A stretch of 64,000 nucleotides of DNA from Mesocentrotus franciscanus (Eukaryota; Echinodermata; Echinoidea; Camarodonta; Strongylocentrotidae), in NCBI GenBank assembly GCA_037976565.1, contig CP137685.1, forward strand, positions 16,155,659 through 16,219,658, in the 5' to 3' direction. The translations under genes and the position numbers were made by a program. This document shows, one piece after another, positions 44,359-54,621 of the stretch (positions are counted from its first letter, which is position 1; each line of letters starts with the position of its first letter). Under the pieces are notes generated by a model, which was not told the DNA's origin, ran no database searches, and was given only the letters and a program-made list of their open reading frames with translations.

Positions 44359-44649
44359 CACATTGCCCAGCACCACATGTGTATGTGACTTGCAAGTAGG
44401 CCTGAGGGTTCGAACCGCAATGGTTGTTGTACAACTGTCCCAGCGCAAGAGCAGAACAGATTGGCACGTTCTTGCACCATCGGTCTTGCATGAGTTCCGT
44501 TACATCTACGAAACACATGCTGGCAGTATTGGCGTTGCTACTTGCACACATGGTGCTGCTATTCCGCCCGTAGAAAGCGCTGCAGATGACGACATTTTCC
44601 GGAGTACAGTTCATGAACTTGGGCTCATCTTTACACGCAGTTACATTCA
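44359..44649 (-). CDS. Gene 2: SUEL lectin domain B
   Basis: This 291-base exon, phase 1-1, has acceptor CTCACCTCTCTAG and donor ATGTG|GTAAGA, 97 residues, as in gene 1 B1/B2. It keeps ten cysteines, AFYGRN and YLQVTYTC. It differs from the plus copies in one block: WCKNVPICSALALGQLYNN instead of WCKNRPSCYALAMGSLYNN. Such clustered changes near the sugar-contacting face could alter ligand choice. It is the last clear exon of gene 2. After the donor, homology to the plus arm ends. The open frame beyond the donor runs to a stop at about 44276 and would give a readthrough tail ending RPPWPRAI if unspliced. Confidence 0.85.
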
Positions 44650-45236
44650 CTAGAGAGGTGAGAAATGAAACGAGCAAAAGTTTATTATATTTGTTTTTAC
44701 CGGGAGGAAGATTTAATAAATTCCTGCTTTCCTCCTAGACACCCTCGGCGGGCGGGATCTTGACAAATTTACGAAATCCTGCCCGTCATCCCACATTAGC
44801 TAAGTAGGGAAACTGGGATAAGAAAAAAATCCTCGAATAATATCCCTCTTTTCAGGTTGGGTGCCTGCCCCCTTTAGTTCCCCTATCACATATCCTCCGT
44901 TAGGGCTATTTTCATTAATGACAATAAGTGTTTCAATGTTTCTTAACCCGTTCTCTACCAGATTCTGTAAACCCCCATAGACTTTGTACAGGTCCCATTC
45001 AGTTTCAGGAAGCAACGGGTTAAGGTAGGCTATAGGAGTAGTATTCCTTTTTTTCCCTTCTAGATTTATAATGTAAAGACATGTACAGTCTTCGTATCTT
45101 ATAGGCTTCTTTAGGCCTACAAGGGGGGGTGGTCCGCTAAGCCAAAATCACCAGAATATTTTATCCCTTTTTTCTTAAGTGGAGCGCCCCCTTTGACTCA
45201 GTGAATCTACCTAACCCCATTTATTGGTATTATTAA

Positions 45237-45712
45237 TTTGGGTGCGTTTATCGGGTCTTGCCACTCAGAATCAGCGTTTCTATATATGTACATAGACGTT
45301 TGAAAAAAGGCTTTGCGTTTATCACCTTAAAAATTTGCCTGAAAGACGTTTGAAAACGCTGATTGTAGGCAAAAATTTGGTCGATAAACGCGACCTATGT
45401 CACATTCAAAACGCACTTTTTTCGGCGTTTCAATATACCCATATCTAAAGACGTTTGAAAAAAGGCTTTGCGTTTATCACCTTAAAAATTTGCCTGAAAG
45501 ACGTTTGAAAACGCTGATTCTAGGCAAAAATTTGGTCGATAAACGCGACCTATGTCACATTCAAAACGCACTTTTTTCGGCGTTTCAATATACCCATATC
45601 TAAAGACGTTTGAAAAAAGGCTTTGCGTTTATCACCTTAAAAATTTGCCTGAAAGACGTTTGAAAACGCTGATTCTAGGCAAAAATTGCACTATAAACGC
45701 ACCCAATACACT
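45237..45712. mobile_element. Element with GGGTGCGTTTAT ends and 155-base tandem repeat
   Basis: TTGGGTGCGTTTATCGG at the left and ATAAACGCACCCAA at the right form the inverted ends. Inside, AGACGTTTGAAAAAAGGC starts copies at 45294, 45449 and 45604, a strict 155-base period. The two identical 60-residue ORFs are repeat copies. It is present only in the minus arm. Confidence 0.8.
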
Positions 45713-45908
45713 TGCTTTGAATGATTTGAGATTGTGACAGGTGTTTATTTTTTGCCGTGTCTTGTAATTTTTTTTTTGTATAAAGATGTTTTTTTATTTA
45801 TTTTCTCTCAAATCAAATTCATATTGTACACATCATTCATATTAAACAAAATTGTACATATTTTTCATAACAAAACTGGATGAACTGTACATTGATATTT
45901 AAGCTTAA

Positions 45909-46268
45909 TAATCATAATAATAGTTCGTCCTTATATAGCGCATTTCAGGACCGCAGGCCCTCTCAATGCGCTTTACAGATATATATTATTACCCCGGTCA
46001 TCGGATTCATGCTTACTCGCACACAATGTATGCACATTTTCCACTCCCTGGGGAGCATTCCAGCCAGTCGCCATTTTACAAGCGCCACTTGCTAATCAAA
46101 CCACATTAACTTTCGCATCCTATCGGGTACCCATTTAACACCTGGGTGGAGAGTGGCAAGTGTAGATCAATGTCTTGCCAAAGGACATTAGTGCCGCGGT
46201 GGGACTTGAACCGCGGACCTTGTGATCCACAGTCCGGTGACATATCCACTCGTCCACGGCACCTCTAC
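45909..46268 (-). mobile_element. tRNA-derived SINE, arm-specific insertion
   Basis: Read on minus: GCCGTGGACGAGTGGATATG (A-box region), GCGGTTCAAGTCCC (B box), a body with CACCCAGGTGTTAAATGG and GCGCTATATAAGGACG, and an AT-rich tail. The plus arm at about 27.76 kb reads CAATTTATGTTTAAGC without it, an empty site. Confidence 0.8.
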
Positions 46269-46578
46269 ATAAATTGCAATAATAAAAGGAAAACAAAAGT
46301 ACATTTTCATAAGCTGTTTAGAAATTTTTTTCATATAAATATATGATCAAAGAATAGTATACTTGAGAGAATTTTTGGTCTATTCTCCCACGCCCCCGTT
46401 AAACATACTCCCAACACCCTCAATCCCTCATCCACACACCCAAGCTCACACCTAAAAACATATACACGACGCCTCGCCGTCCCTATAATTTTTGTACAGT
46501 ACGCTCTTCGTATCGTAGGTTTCCTGCAATAGGTATCGTATTGTAGGTATCGTAGTTTAGACCTAGATGTCAACATAC

Positions 46579-46686
46579 TTGGTGGTGGCGTTGTTGTCAT
46601 CTGTGTGGTTGTTGGTTGTGTCGTTGTTGCCATCGGTGTGGTTGTCGGTTGTGTCGTTGTTGCCATCTGCGTTGTGGTCGGACCAT
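46579..46686 (-). CDS. Gene 2: Thr-rich linker exon
   Basis: This 108-base exon, phase 1-1, has acceptor TACACACAAG and donor CACCAA|GTATGT. It encodes GPTTTQMATTTQPTTTPMAT and continues to TTTPPP, residue for residue the same as the gene 1 linker at 26898-27005. It is a probable O-glycosylated spacer between SUEL-A and SUEL-B. The identity of a low-complexity exon across two separated arms points to recent duplication or gene conversion. Confidence 0.75.
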
Positions 46687-46689
46687 CTT

Positions 46690-47765
46690 GTGTGTACGTG
46701 AACATGTAAGGAAAAAATAATTAGAATAGAAATATTTTTACGTTAAAAATTGAGGCACTTTCTAAAAAGAATGGGTATCAATTCTACGTTTACCCCTCCG
46801 GGATCACGTCATTGATCAATTGTTAAGGTTTCTATATAGATTTATTTTAGAGTTGTCTCTAAAAAGTGAAAATAGAATGAATGTAGAGAATAGGTTGACA
46901 GAGCATTCATTACAATTCCAAGTTTCGATCTATTTTATGAAATTATGATGGAAGTGCAAAACATCTTTCTGCCAAAATACTTGTTTCTTTAGAGAGTTCT
47001 GTTTCATGAAGGTGACCAATAGATTGAATATTCACTCTATTTTCACTCCCGGAGACTCACGTCACTGACGTCAGTGATTACTTGATTTGTTGTTCAGAGG
47101 GTAGGTTGATAGGTCACAAACGCATGCCAACTTGTCAACTCAGCTGATTATATGGGAAGCCGTCATGCGCAAATTTCTCGCTGCCTCTGTGCAGGACCAA
47201 AATTGCAAAATAGCAAATTTTGAAAACGACATTGCCTCACCAAAAATAGCCGTAGAATCAAAACGCCTTATCCGAAATTGATGATCTTGGTGTCCTTTTA
47301 CTCGGAAAATGAATTTTCAATCCAGTACAACAGAAGGAAATGAGATTGTATGAATGCTGTCGTTGATATTGCAGATCTCATGCAGGGATTGCGTGCTTTG
47401 GGAGCACCCTGTATTATCATGTTTGTTTTTTCTACAATCGGATATTGGGATTTCAAATTTTCAATGATTGTAGGCATTTTGACCCTGAAAGTATTGAAGC
47501 CTACTTGGGATTAAACTAGAAGGAAGACAGAGTTTTACTTAACAAGAGGGCCTTTTTAAAATTAATTTTACACTCAAGTCTCAAGTTAACTTACGGCCTA
47601 TTCGGGATGTCTAGTTTGTAGAAAGTTTTGTGTTTTGTAACACTGTACCGATTCCCCGATTGTTATTCTTAACTTTCGGCATATTATTTTGTTACTTTCT
47701 CACTGTGATGTTGTGCATACACTAAAACAACTTTATATCAAGTGGTGAATTTCTGTTAATAGTGT
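46690..47765. other. Intron of gene 2, matches plus-arm intron
   Basis: No exon. It is the inverted counterpart of about 25.77-26.88 kb, with a single copy of the 41-base unit that is doubled on the plus arm. Confidence 0.65.
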
Positions 47766-48008
47766 AGAGTATTACCTTCTCTGGGGTTAGTGATTTTCAA
47801 GTACTTTCTGACACCACTACATGGGTTTTGTCCGCCGAAGAGAGACCTCTACTACTACTATACTATTACTAGTACCGCTACTATTATATTTCTCCTGCTA
47901 CTACAACCCCCCTCCTCCTCCAGCTAATACTACTACTACTACTTCTACTCCTACTTTACTACATAGAGGGCGCTATATAAATGCTTATTATTATTATTAT
48001 ATACTACG

Positions 48009-48046
<38 letters not shown>

Positions 48047-48050
48047 GATA

Positions 48051-48085
<35 letters not shown>

Positions 48086-48089
48086 ATTA

Positions 48090-48121
<32 letters not shown>

Positions 48122-48125
48122 TTAT
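47765..48125 (-). repeat. Decayed SUEL-A fragment followed by (ACT)n microsatellite
   Basis: Minus counterpart of 25630-25762 (about 47765-47850, up to the ACT tract), then (ACT)n/(ATT)n from about 47860 to 48125. Both were duplicated with the arm. ORFs in the tract are artefacts. Confidence 0.7.
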
Positions 48126-48235
48126 TAATTGGGAGAGGTTAATGGCTGCTTTGCCAATTGGTGATTCCTTAGTTTAAACAAATTCATAACTTCATTTTTT
48201 TCTGGCCTTTCTCAAACTTTCATCCCTAGCTATGC

Positions 48236-48571
48236 CAATGGCGGATCCAGGGGAGGGGGCCCGGGGTAACAGGTAAAAACACCTATTTTTGTTTTTAAAA
48301 AAACGGCCCCCCCCCTCCCCTGGAAAAAAAGAAGATTGTTTTTTTTTTGGTTTTGTTTTGTGCTCAAGGGGGAGGGGGGGGTGTTGAGGAAAACAAAAAT
48401 AATAATAGTGGTCACTATCCCCCGTCGAGCAACAAAAAAATCAAAAGATAGTGCTCCTTACCCCCTTATTCACCGGCTGGCTGATTGGCCGCTAAATATT
48501 TTCTCACGAATGGGGCCCCTCTCTGGCCCCCTCTCTGGCCCCTCACTTGCCACCGGCTGGATCCGCCCCTG
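48236..48571. mobile_element. hAT-like MITE with 8-base target duplication
   Basis: CAATGGCGGATCCAGGGGAG ... GGCTGGATCCGCCCCTG, flanked by AGCTATGC on both sides (48228-48235, 48572-48579). The plus arm at about 24.95 kb has a single AGCTATGC (read in complement), an empty site. Confidence 0.9.
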
Positions 48572-48641
48572 AGCTATGCACCTCATTTGCCCTACTTCTA
48601 TTCCCCCTATTTCTATTCCCCCTAAAAGTGTAGAGTATTAC

Positions 48642-48911
48642 CTTCGCAGGTGTGAGCGATATTCAAGTACTTTCTGACACCTTTACACGGGTTTCGTCCG
48701 CTGAAGAGAGACCCACGGGGTGTAAATTCACACGATGTCATATTGTCACACAGACGACTCATGTCAATGATTACATCTAATTCACAAGTTGTGACCGCAT
48801 TGCTACCACAAGTGCTGGCGTCAGTGCGCCCCCAGACGGCAGAAACGATGTTGATAAGTTGCTCCCCGCAGTTGATTGTTCCAGTAATCTTCTTACATAC
48901 AATCTGAAAAG
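48642..48911 (-). CDS. Gene 2: SUEL lectin domain A
   Basis: This 270-base exon, phase 1-1, has acceptor ATTTTCTTCAG and donor CGAAG|GTAATA, 90 residues from FQIVCKKITGTINCG to KYLNIAHTCE. All eight cysteines, WGRT and NPCKG are kept. Changes from the gene 1 copy include KKITG for KKKTG, TTCELD for TDCALD, SRLCDN for SPLCDN and NIAHTC for NITHTC; the last removes an N-glycosylation sequon. It splices in phase from a CCP exon (G|CT gives Ala), so the lectin domain would follow the sushi domain directly. Confidence 0.88.
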
Positions 48912-49761
48912 CTGAAGAAAATAGAAGAAATATAGAGGAAAAGCCCATATGCATTGATATTTCACGTATATCATCTTGTTACACGTTTTATTCAAATTAT
49001 CAAACAATATTCCCTACAAAGCATTAGATTATGCCATTATTACATCTGGACCAGAGCGGGGTGAATACAAAATCTCACACACCAAGTAAGACGAAGATAA
49101 AACCATGTGAAAAGTGAATGCTTATAACATAATTCAGAGGACAAAGAAAACATAAATGATCAAAACAAAACAAAATAAACCATAAAAAGGCAAGCAAAGG
49201 TTCCCGAATTTTCACGGGAGGGATGTCAAGCGGGAAATGTGTCACTGTATGTAATACATTGGTTGTAAAATACTACGATTCTTTTCTTCTTTCCTACGCA
49301 AATTGTTTTCTGAATGTTGTGAACTCTATATTTCCTGTACTACATATTTTAACACTGTTTCTCTTCGCAACTTTCAAAGTTTTTCAGAAAATCAATGATT
49401 TTTTCATTTACCACTTTCTCTTGTAAGTTATCCTTTCATTTTTTAATATAAAGAGAGGCATCCTGACCGTGCTTTTCAAAACCATGTCGTCCTGAGAATA
49501 AAGTTGATATTCAAAGCTCAATCCTCCTCATTGTTTCTCATTCTTTGTTTTCATTGTTGAGCAAGGATGTATTATATGTGAACATGTTTATAACATTTGA
49601 CTGATTACTTGGTCTATTTTTGCAATATTATTAATCAGACCTTCTAACGGTCAAGTGAATGTGCCCATCTAAGCTTGAAAATTAAAAACTTGATCTAAAT
49701 TGATGTTGGTAGAGTTTCATATGAAAATTCTAAACAGCAAAGAGTATCCACTTCTTGGGCT

Positions 49762-49803
<42 letters not shown>

Positions 49804-49815
49804 TTATATATATAT
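48912..49815. other. Intron of gene 2, matches plus arm 23.8-24.6 kb
   Basis: No exon. Sequence is collinear in reverse with the plus arm; the TA run at 49767-49815 precedes the arm-specific insertion. Confidence 0.65.
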
Positions 49816-50985
49816 ACAGGCGCGCCGGAAGCAGTTTGTGATTGGGGGCAAACATTCCAGGGGCTCACCTTCCAGGGGCAGTGGCGTAATGACCAAAAAA
49901 CTTTTTTTTGGGAGCAGAAGAAAAATCTGCATTACCACCACTCTTACATGTTATATACAGGCCCCGCGGAACGTATTTCAAAGTGGAGTATCAAAGACCA
50001 TGCAGGTAGAGCATAAATTGGCGTGGGGTCCAGGGGCTGAGCCCCCGGAAGTTCAGGGGTTTTAGGTATTTAATTACGGTCAGGTGAGCATCCAGAGGCC
50101 CTCTTTAGGGCCCTTGGTGGGGTCCTAGGGCAGAGCTCCCGGAAGCTCAGAGGTTTTAGGTATCAGTAATTGCGGTCAGGTGAGCATCCAGGGGTCCTCT
50201 TTAGGGCCCTTGGTGGTTCCAGGGGGCGGAGCCCCCGTAAGCTTAGGGTTCTAGGCATTTAATTACAGTTAGATGAGCATATATTGATACCTCATTAACA
50301 TTGGCAGGTCACTCATTTTTTTTCTCTCTCTCTCTTTCTTTCTTTTTCTCTTGAACATACTTTTCAAAAAAGTGAGGGGGGCTCGAGCCCCCGAGCCCCT
50401 CCGTTCTGTTGGCCCTGACATGAAGGCTTCTAAATAAGCATATTTTTTTCGCCCGACTGTAATTTTGTGAATTTGCAATTTTTCAACAAACGCATATAAA
50501 TGTAAGCCTATGATTTACTAAAAAATTGAGAAAAAATACCGGAAAATCATGTCATTTCAGCAACATTTGTAAATCACTGGTATCGAATAAGAAATAACCC
50601 CACCCCGTCAGTACGCCAGGATTCAGGGGCTCATGTCTTCTCACCCCTATAATAAAAAACACACACGCTTTCCCATCCTCTAACAATATTTCCACGATAT
50701 GCGCGTATCGCTATTATAAAATCCTTTATTGATAAATGTAGTGGCATGCGGAATGCTTAGGAAATTTATTTCCTGTTAACTTTCCTTTTCTTAGAATGGA
50801 ATTTGATTTATATGTGATTCAATTCAGGTTTCATTATTTTTTATGTTCTTTTGGTTAAAAATACAAACCATCTTTATTCCTTTACTGTATTTTTTTTTTT
50901 TTTTGGGGGCGAAATGCGTTTTGCTCCCCCAAAAAAAACTTTTTGCGGGGCGAGCGCCCCTGCCCCCCACTTCCGGCGCCTATGT
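49816..50985. mobile_element. Element with AGGCGCCGGAAG ends and 95-base GC-rich units
   Basis: The left end ACAGGCGCGCCGGAAGCAG and the right end CACTTCCGGCGCCTATG are imperfect inverted repeats sitting in a TA run. Inside, a unit of about 95 bases (GGGGCGGAGCCCCCG ... TTTTAGGTATTTAATTACGG ... TTTAGGGCCCTTGGTGG) is repeated three times at about 50030-50290. Related units occur inverted at 59340-59500. No transposase seen. Confidence 0.7.
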
Positions 50986-50996
50986 ATATATATACA

Positions 50997-51246
50997 TATT
51001 ATTATTATTGTTATTGTTGTTAACTGGGATGTGCTGGTGGACCACTACTCTTATAGTGACTCTCCTCTACATGGGGAGTCCATTAAACGTCCTATCCAAG
51101 GGACCATGTGTTTCCACTGTAACCTACCCGGCGTCTTTGTAACAGGGTCGGAGTATTTTTAACACACAGTCATTCGACTGGGTTGGATTCGAACCCACAA
51201 TCTTTTGTTCGACAGGCAGACGCCTTACCAACTGAGCCAACTCGGA
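50997..51246 (-). mobile_element. tRNA-derived SINE, minus arm copy
   Basis: Read on minus: GAGTTGGCTCAGTTGGTAAG (A box), GTGGGTTCGAATCC (B box), GGATAGGACGTTTAATGGAC and an AAT tail. This is the counterpart of the SINE at 23352-23640, at the matching position and orientation in the arm, so the insertion predates the duplication. Confidence 0.85.
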
Positions 51247-51290
51247 CACAGTGTATCCCCCCAAAAAAGAAACCGGAAACATACCACAAT

Positions 51291-51502
51291 TACAGTCAAA
51301 CCTGCTTTAGTGACCACCTGTCTACAAAGACCACCTGTCTACAAAGACCACCTGTCTACAAAGACCACATTTTTTGTTTCCCTTGAAAATGGTTTCTCAT
51401 TGAAACATGTACTATAGGCACCTGTTTACAAAGACCACCTGCCTATAAAGACCACTTTTCTTGTCTCCCTTGGGTGGTCTTTAAAGACAGGTTTCACTGT
51501 AT
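51291..51502. mobile_element. MITE with CAGTCAAACCTG ends, copy 2
   Basis: Same family as 729-904: TACAGTCAAACCTG start, CAGGTTTCACTGTA end, and internal CTACAAAGACCACCTGT units repeated four or more times. Confidence 0.75.
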
Positions 51503-52300
51503 AAGAAAACTATAAACTGTATATTAATGATTTCTGGCTTTGGATAAAGTAGGAATAATATGCTCTCAAGTTATACCAATCCATTTTTGCTTCGCATAGC
51601 AACATTGTTTTAAACACGGGATGTTTAGATCCATTTGTGCCAAACTTTTGTTAAAATAGTGAAAACGTTAGTATCACATGCGAACATGACATTAGGGAAA
51701 TAATCATAACCTTTTACGCATGATTTTGCAAGATATCTATCGTATGATGATGTGCATTTCAATTGAAATAAGCAGTTACTTAAAATATCGGCAAATACCC
51801 ATTTTCGGGATGACAGGAGCGTACAGCGTCAGATTTTCCCAAAATTCATAAATATCCCTCTACCAATAAAAAAAAGCTCTTTTACTGATTGAAAGTGGTA
51901 CATCTTGCGAGGAAAATTACATATTCAGATGGTTTATTTCCCGCCTTATGTGCTCATTAGACCACATATTTCCCTCATTATAAAAATGTAAATTGACTCT
52001 TACTTATTCTTTTAAAATATCATCTGACTGTCTTATTTGCTCTTTTAAAAAGGTGCAGTGCTGAAAGATGCTAAGATGAATGTCATCAGGTTTATAACAA
52101 TTGCAAACCCCTTTAAGTACGAAATATGCCCTTTGTTTATTTACCATTGGCAGTATCTCAATTATGTTTATTTCATGATGATGGCAATAATATTGCCCTC
52201 ATTATTAAAAGAAGCACATGGAAATCGGTGTTAATTCGGTGTTAAGCTTTATGTCATGTTTGCAATTGATACTAACGCTTTCAACCATGATAATGATAAT
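51503..52300. mobile_element. Partial copy of the 22281-23319 element
   Basis: Collinear in reverse with about 22.50-23.27 kb. The end next to the frameshifted CCP exon is missing beyond about 52.29 kb. No coding sequence. Confidence 0.7.
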
Positions 52301-52344
52301 AAAATATGAATAATGATTATTATCTCAGCCCGGCATTAATCCAC

Positions 52345-52490
52345 GTTAACTTTGCCACTCTCCACCCAGGTCATGCAGGTGTAAATGTGGACCTGGCAAT
52401 TACCGGGGTAATGATAATTGCAGGGCCCTCAGGGAGAACATCATTGAAGCTGGTGAGGCTTCCCTAGCTAAACAAAATTATTGTTATTAT
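52345..52490. repeat. SINE fragment
   Basis: CACTCTCCACCCAGG, GTGGACCTGGCAATTACC and GCAGGGCCCTCAGGGAGAAC match 53565-53690 and the fragments near 15.3 and 34.8 kb. It was duplicated together with the neighbouring CCP exon. Confidence 0.7.
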
Positions 52491-52540
52491 TATTATTATT
52501 ATTATAATCATTATTATTCATCATTTACTATTATACATAC

Positions 52541-52734
52541 CCGTGCAAGTAGGCGGAGCAGGGGACCAACTTGCAGTAATTGTTGTATTGTGTTGTTCAC
52601 AAACGACCAGCAGGTCCGAAGGATTGGCTCTAAAGCCCGGAGAGCAGGTGTAATTATATTCTTCTCCAGGAACCCTTCGATGATCCCGACAGACACCGTA
52701 TTGACACCGTCTGGCGGTGCACCGCATTTTACCG
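52541..52734 (-). pseudogene. Gene 2: second CCP (sushi) exon with 1-base deletion
   Basis: Copy of the 53755-53949 exon with the same acceptor and donor positions, but 194 instead of 195 bases: AACCCTTCG replaces AACCCCTTCG on the + strand. The frame therefore shifts after VKCGAPPDGVNTVSVGIIEG, and the second half (PGEEYNYTCSPGFRANPSDL ... PPTCT) is in another frame. Including it would disrupt SUEL-A and SUEL-B downstream. As the exon is phase 1-1, skipping it restores the reading frame from CCP1 to SUEL-A. It could also be an assembly or sequencing error. Confidence 0.75.
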
Positions 52735-53559
52735 CTATATACATGGAATAAACGAGGTGCTCCATTCAAAACCGATTTTTAGCATTATAGAAAGCTAACA
52801 CGGGCCGGGTGAATTATAGATTTAGTCTGATTACTGTAATATTTGAATCTTAAAGCAATGCAACGAACGGATTAAAAGAAAAAGGTCCTTGACATAAACA
52901 AATAAAATGGCTGGCTGTATCTAAAATAGCAATATAGTACAATAGATGCAATTTAGCTCTCTTGAAATATGTTTTGCCTGTCAGAAACCTGGAACCCTAA
53001 GTTGGCGCTCAACGTGGCAGCCTGTTCGCAAAAGTCATCAATTTGTTTAATACATAGAGATGATCAACCAGTAGCATATAAGACCTGTGTGTTATAAGAT
53101 ACAAAATGTGTGTCTTCAATTTTTCCCATATATTCATTTGATGTATGCACGAAGCTTTATATTATAAACGCCCGCATACATCCAAAATATACGCCATGAA
53201 CTTAGTGCCTCCTTAGTCATTTTCTGCCACCGATATCCCTTTAAGTACAGAGTTTAATCATTAAGTTTCTTTTTAATGGATTTACTTTCAATCTAAGCGT
53301 CGTGTTGTGAAGCTTTTACATGACATATTTGGTTTGTTTAAGAAGTTTACGCCATTTAGCAAGTTGAATTAAAAAAATAGTTTAGGAATTATCCCGCATG
53401 TGTGTGACAGTAATACACAAATCATCATGATGATGAAGATGATTATAACAACAACAACATCAATAATGAAAATAATGATGATGATTACAAAATGGATAAT
53501 TAGAACAAATGATGATAACAATAAAATATTAATAATGATTATTATCTCAGCATGGCATT

Positions 53560-53700
53560 AATCCACGTTTGCCACTCTCCACCCAGGTGTAAATATGGAC
53601 CTGGCAATTGCCGGGGTAATGATAATTGCAGGGCCCTCAGTAAGAACATCATTGAAGCTGGTGAGGCTTCCCTAGTAAACAAAATTATTGTTATGTTATT
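53560..53700. repeat. SINE fragment
   Basis: Near-identical to 52345-52490, adjacent to the intact CCP exon. Followed by a short ATT microsatellite. Confidence 0.7.
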
Positions 53701-53754
53701 ATTATTATTATTATTATAATCATTATTATTCATCATTTTTACTATTATACATAC

Positions 53755-53949
53755 CCGTGCAAGTAGGCGGAGCAAGGGACCAACTTGCAGTAATTGATGT
53801 ACTGTTCTCTTCACAGACGACCAGCAGGTCCGAAGTATTAGCTGTAAAGCCCGGAGAGCAGGTGTAATTATATTCTTCTCCAGGAACCCCTTCGATCATC
53901 CCGACAGACACCGTATTGACACCGTCTGGCGGTGCACCGCATTTTACCC
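53755..53949 (-). CDS. Gene 2: CCP (sushi) domain
   Basis: This 195-base exon, phase 1-1, has acceptor GTTAAACAG and donor CACG|GTATGT (last G in split codon), 65 residues. It reads VKCGAPPDGVNTVSVGMIEG, PGEEYNYTCSPGF, DLLVVCEENSTSITASWSL and PPTCT. Four cysteines in the C-GAPP ... Y-x-C-x-x-G-F ... C-x-x ... W ... P-x-C order define a CCP/sushi module, a protein-protein interaction unit common in complement and adhesion proteins. It has one N-glycosylation sequon (NST). Its start joins the MMP exon at 56800 in frame (ALYG-VKCG). The domain sits where classical MMPs carry hemopexin repeats. Confidence 0.88.
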
Positions 53950-54568
53950 CTGTTTAACGTGAAGTGTGAGAAGTAGATGGTAAGGGAATAATTACCTACT
54001 ACTTTGGCGATGGGACAAACTATGATCGCAGAGGAGATATCAGGGCTACTATCTTCCCGAGCTGAAGGCGAGGTAAGATGATAGGCCTGTAGCCCATGAG
54101 ATCACCTAGGCGATGATAATTTGCCCATTCGCCAGATCAAAAGGACATCGCATTTTGACAATACTTTAACGTTTAGTAAAGGCTATATAATTATGTCTTG
54201 ATCTTAATTGTAATTCATGTTCGCGCCACTATATAGTGCACTGCATGCTGCTGTTGCGAACGAGAAGGTCTGCTTGCTCATTGTTGCAAATACGAGCTTG
54301 GCAATGTCCTACGTCACATTATTAACCTACGAGTATCTAACACCAACTATTTCGCAAAGCCATGACGCATTAGCGCTCGTTAAAATATGACGCGGTAAAC
54401 CACCGCAAAAAAAAACACACAAAAAAGCCGCCGCGTTTTTTATTAAGGTGTATTTGAATGGAAACGAAGGTCCATCGCCTATTGTCTTAGCTCTGTGCTA
54501 CATGATACAGACAATTTTAAGCGTATTTCACTCTACGTTATCATACAACAACCCCAAAAAAAAAAAAA

Positions 54569-54621
<53 letters not shown>

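Larger units (their letters stand above)
44276..53400 (-). repeat. Minus arm of the inverted segmental duplication
   Basis: Reverse complement of this region is collinear with about 19.39-29.94 kb. Arm-specific insertions include the elements at 45240-45712, 45909-46268, 48236-48571 and 49816-50985. Homology ends at about 53.40 kb, just before the intact CCP exon of gene 2. Confidence 0.85.

Noticed and set aside
46195..46268. Possible tRNA gene on minus
   Set aside because: tRNA-like head of a SINE; same family at 31.2 kb.
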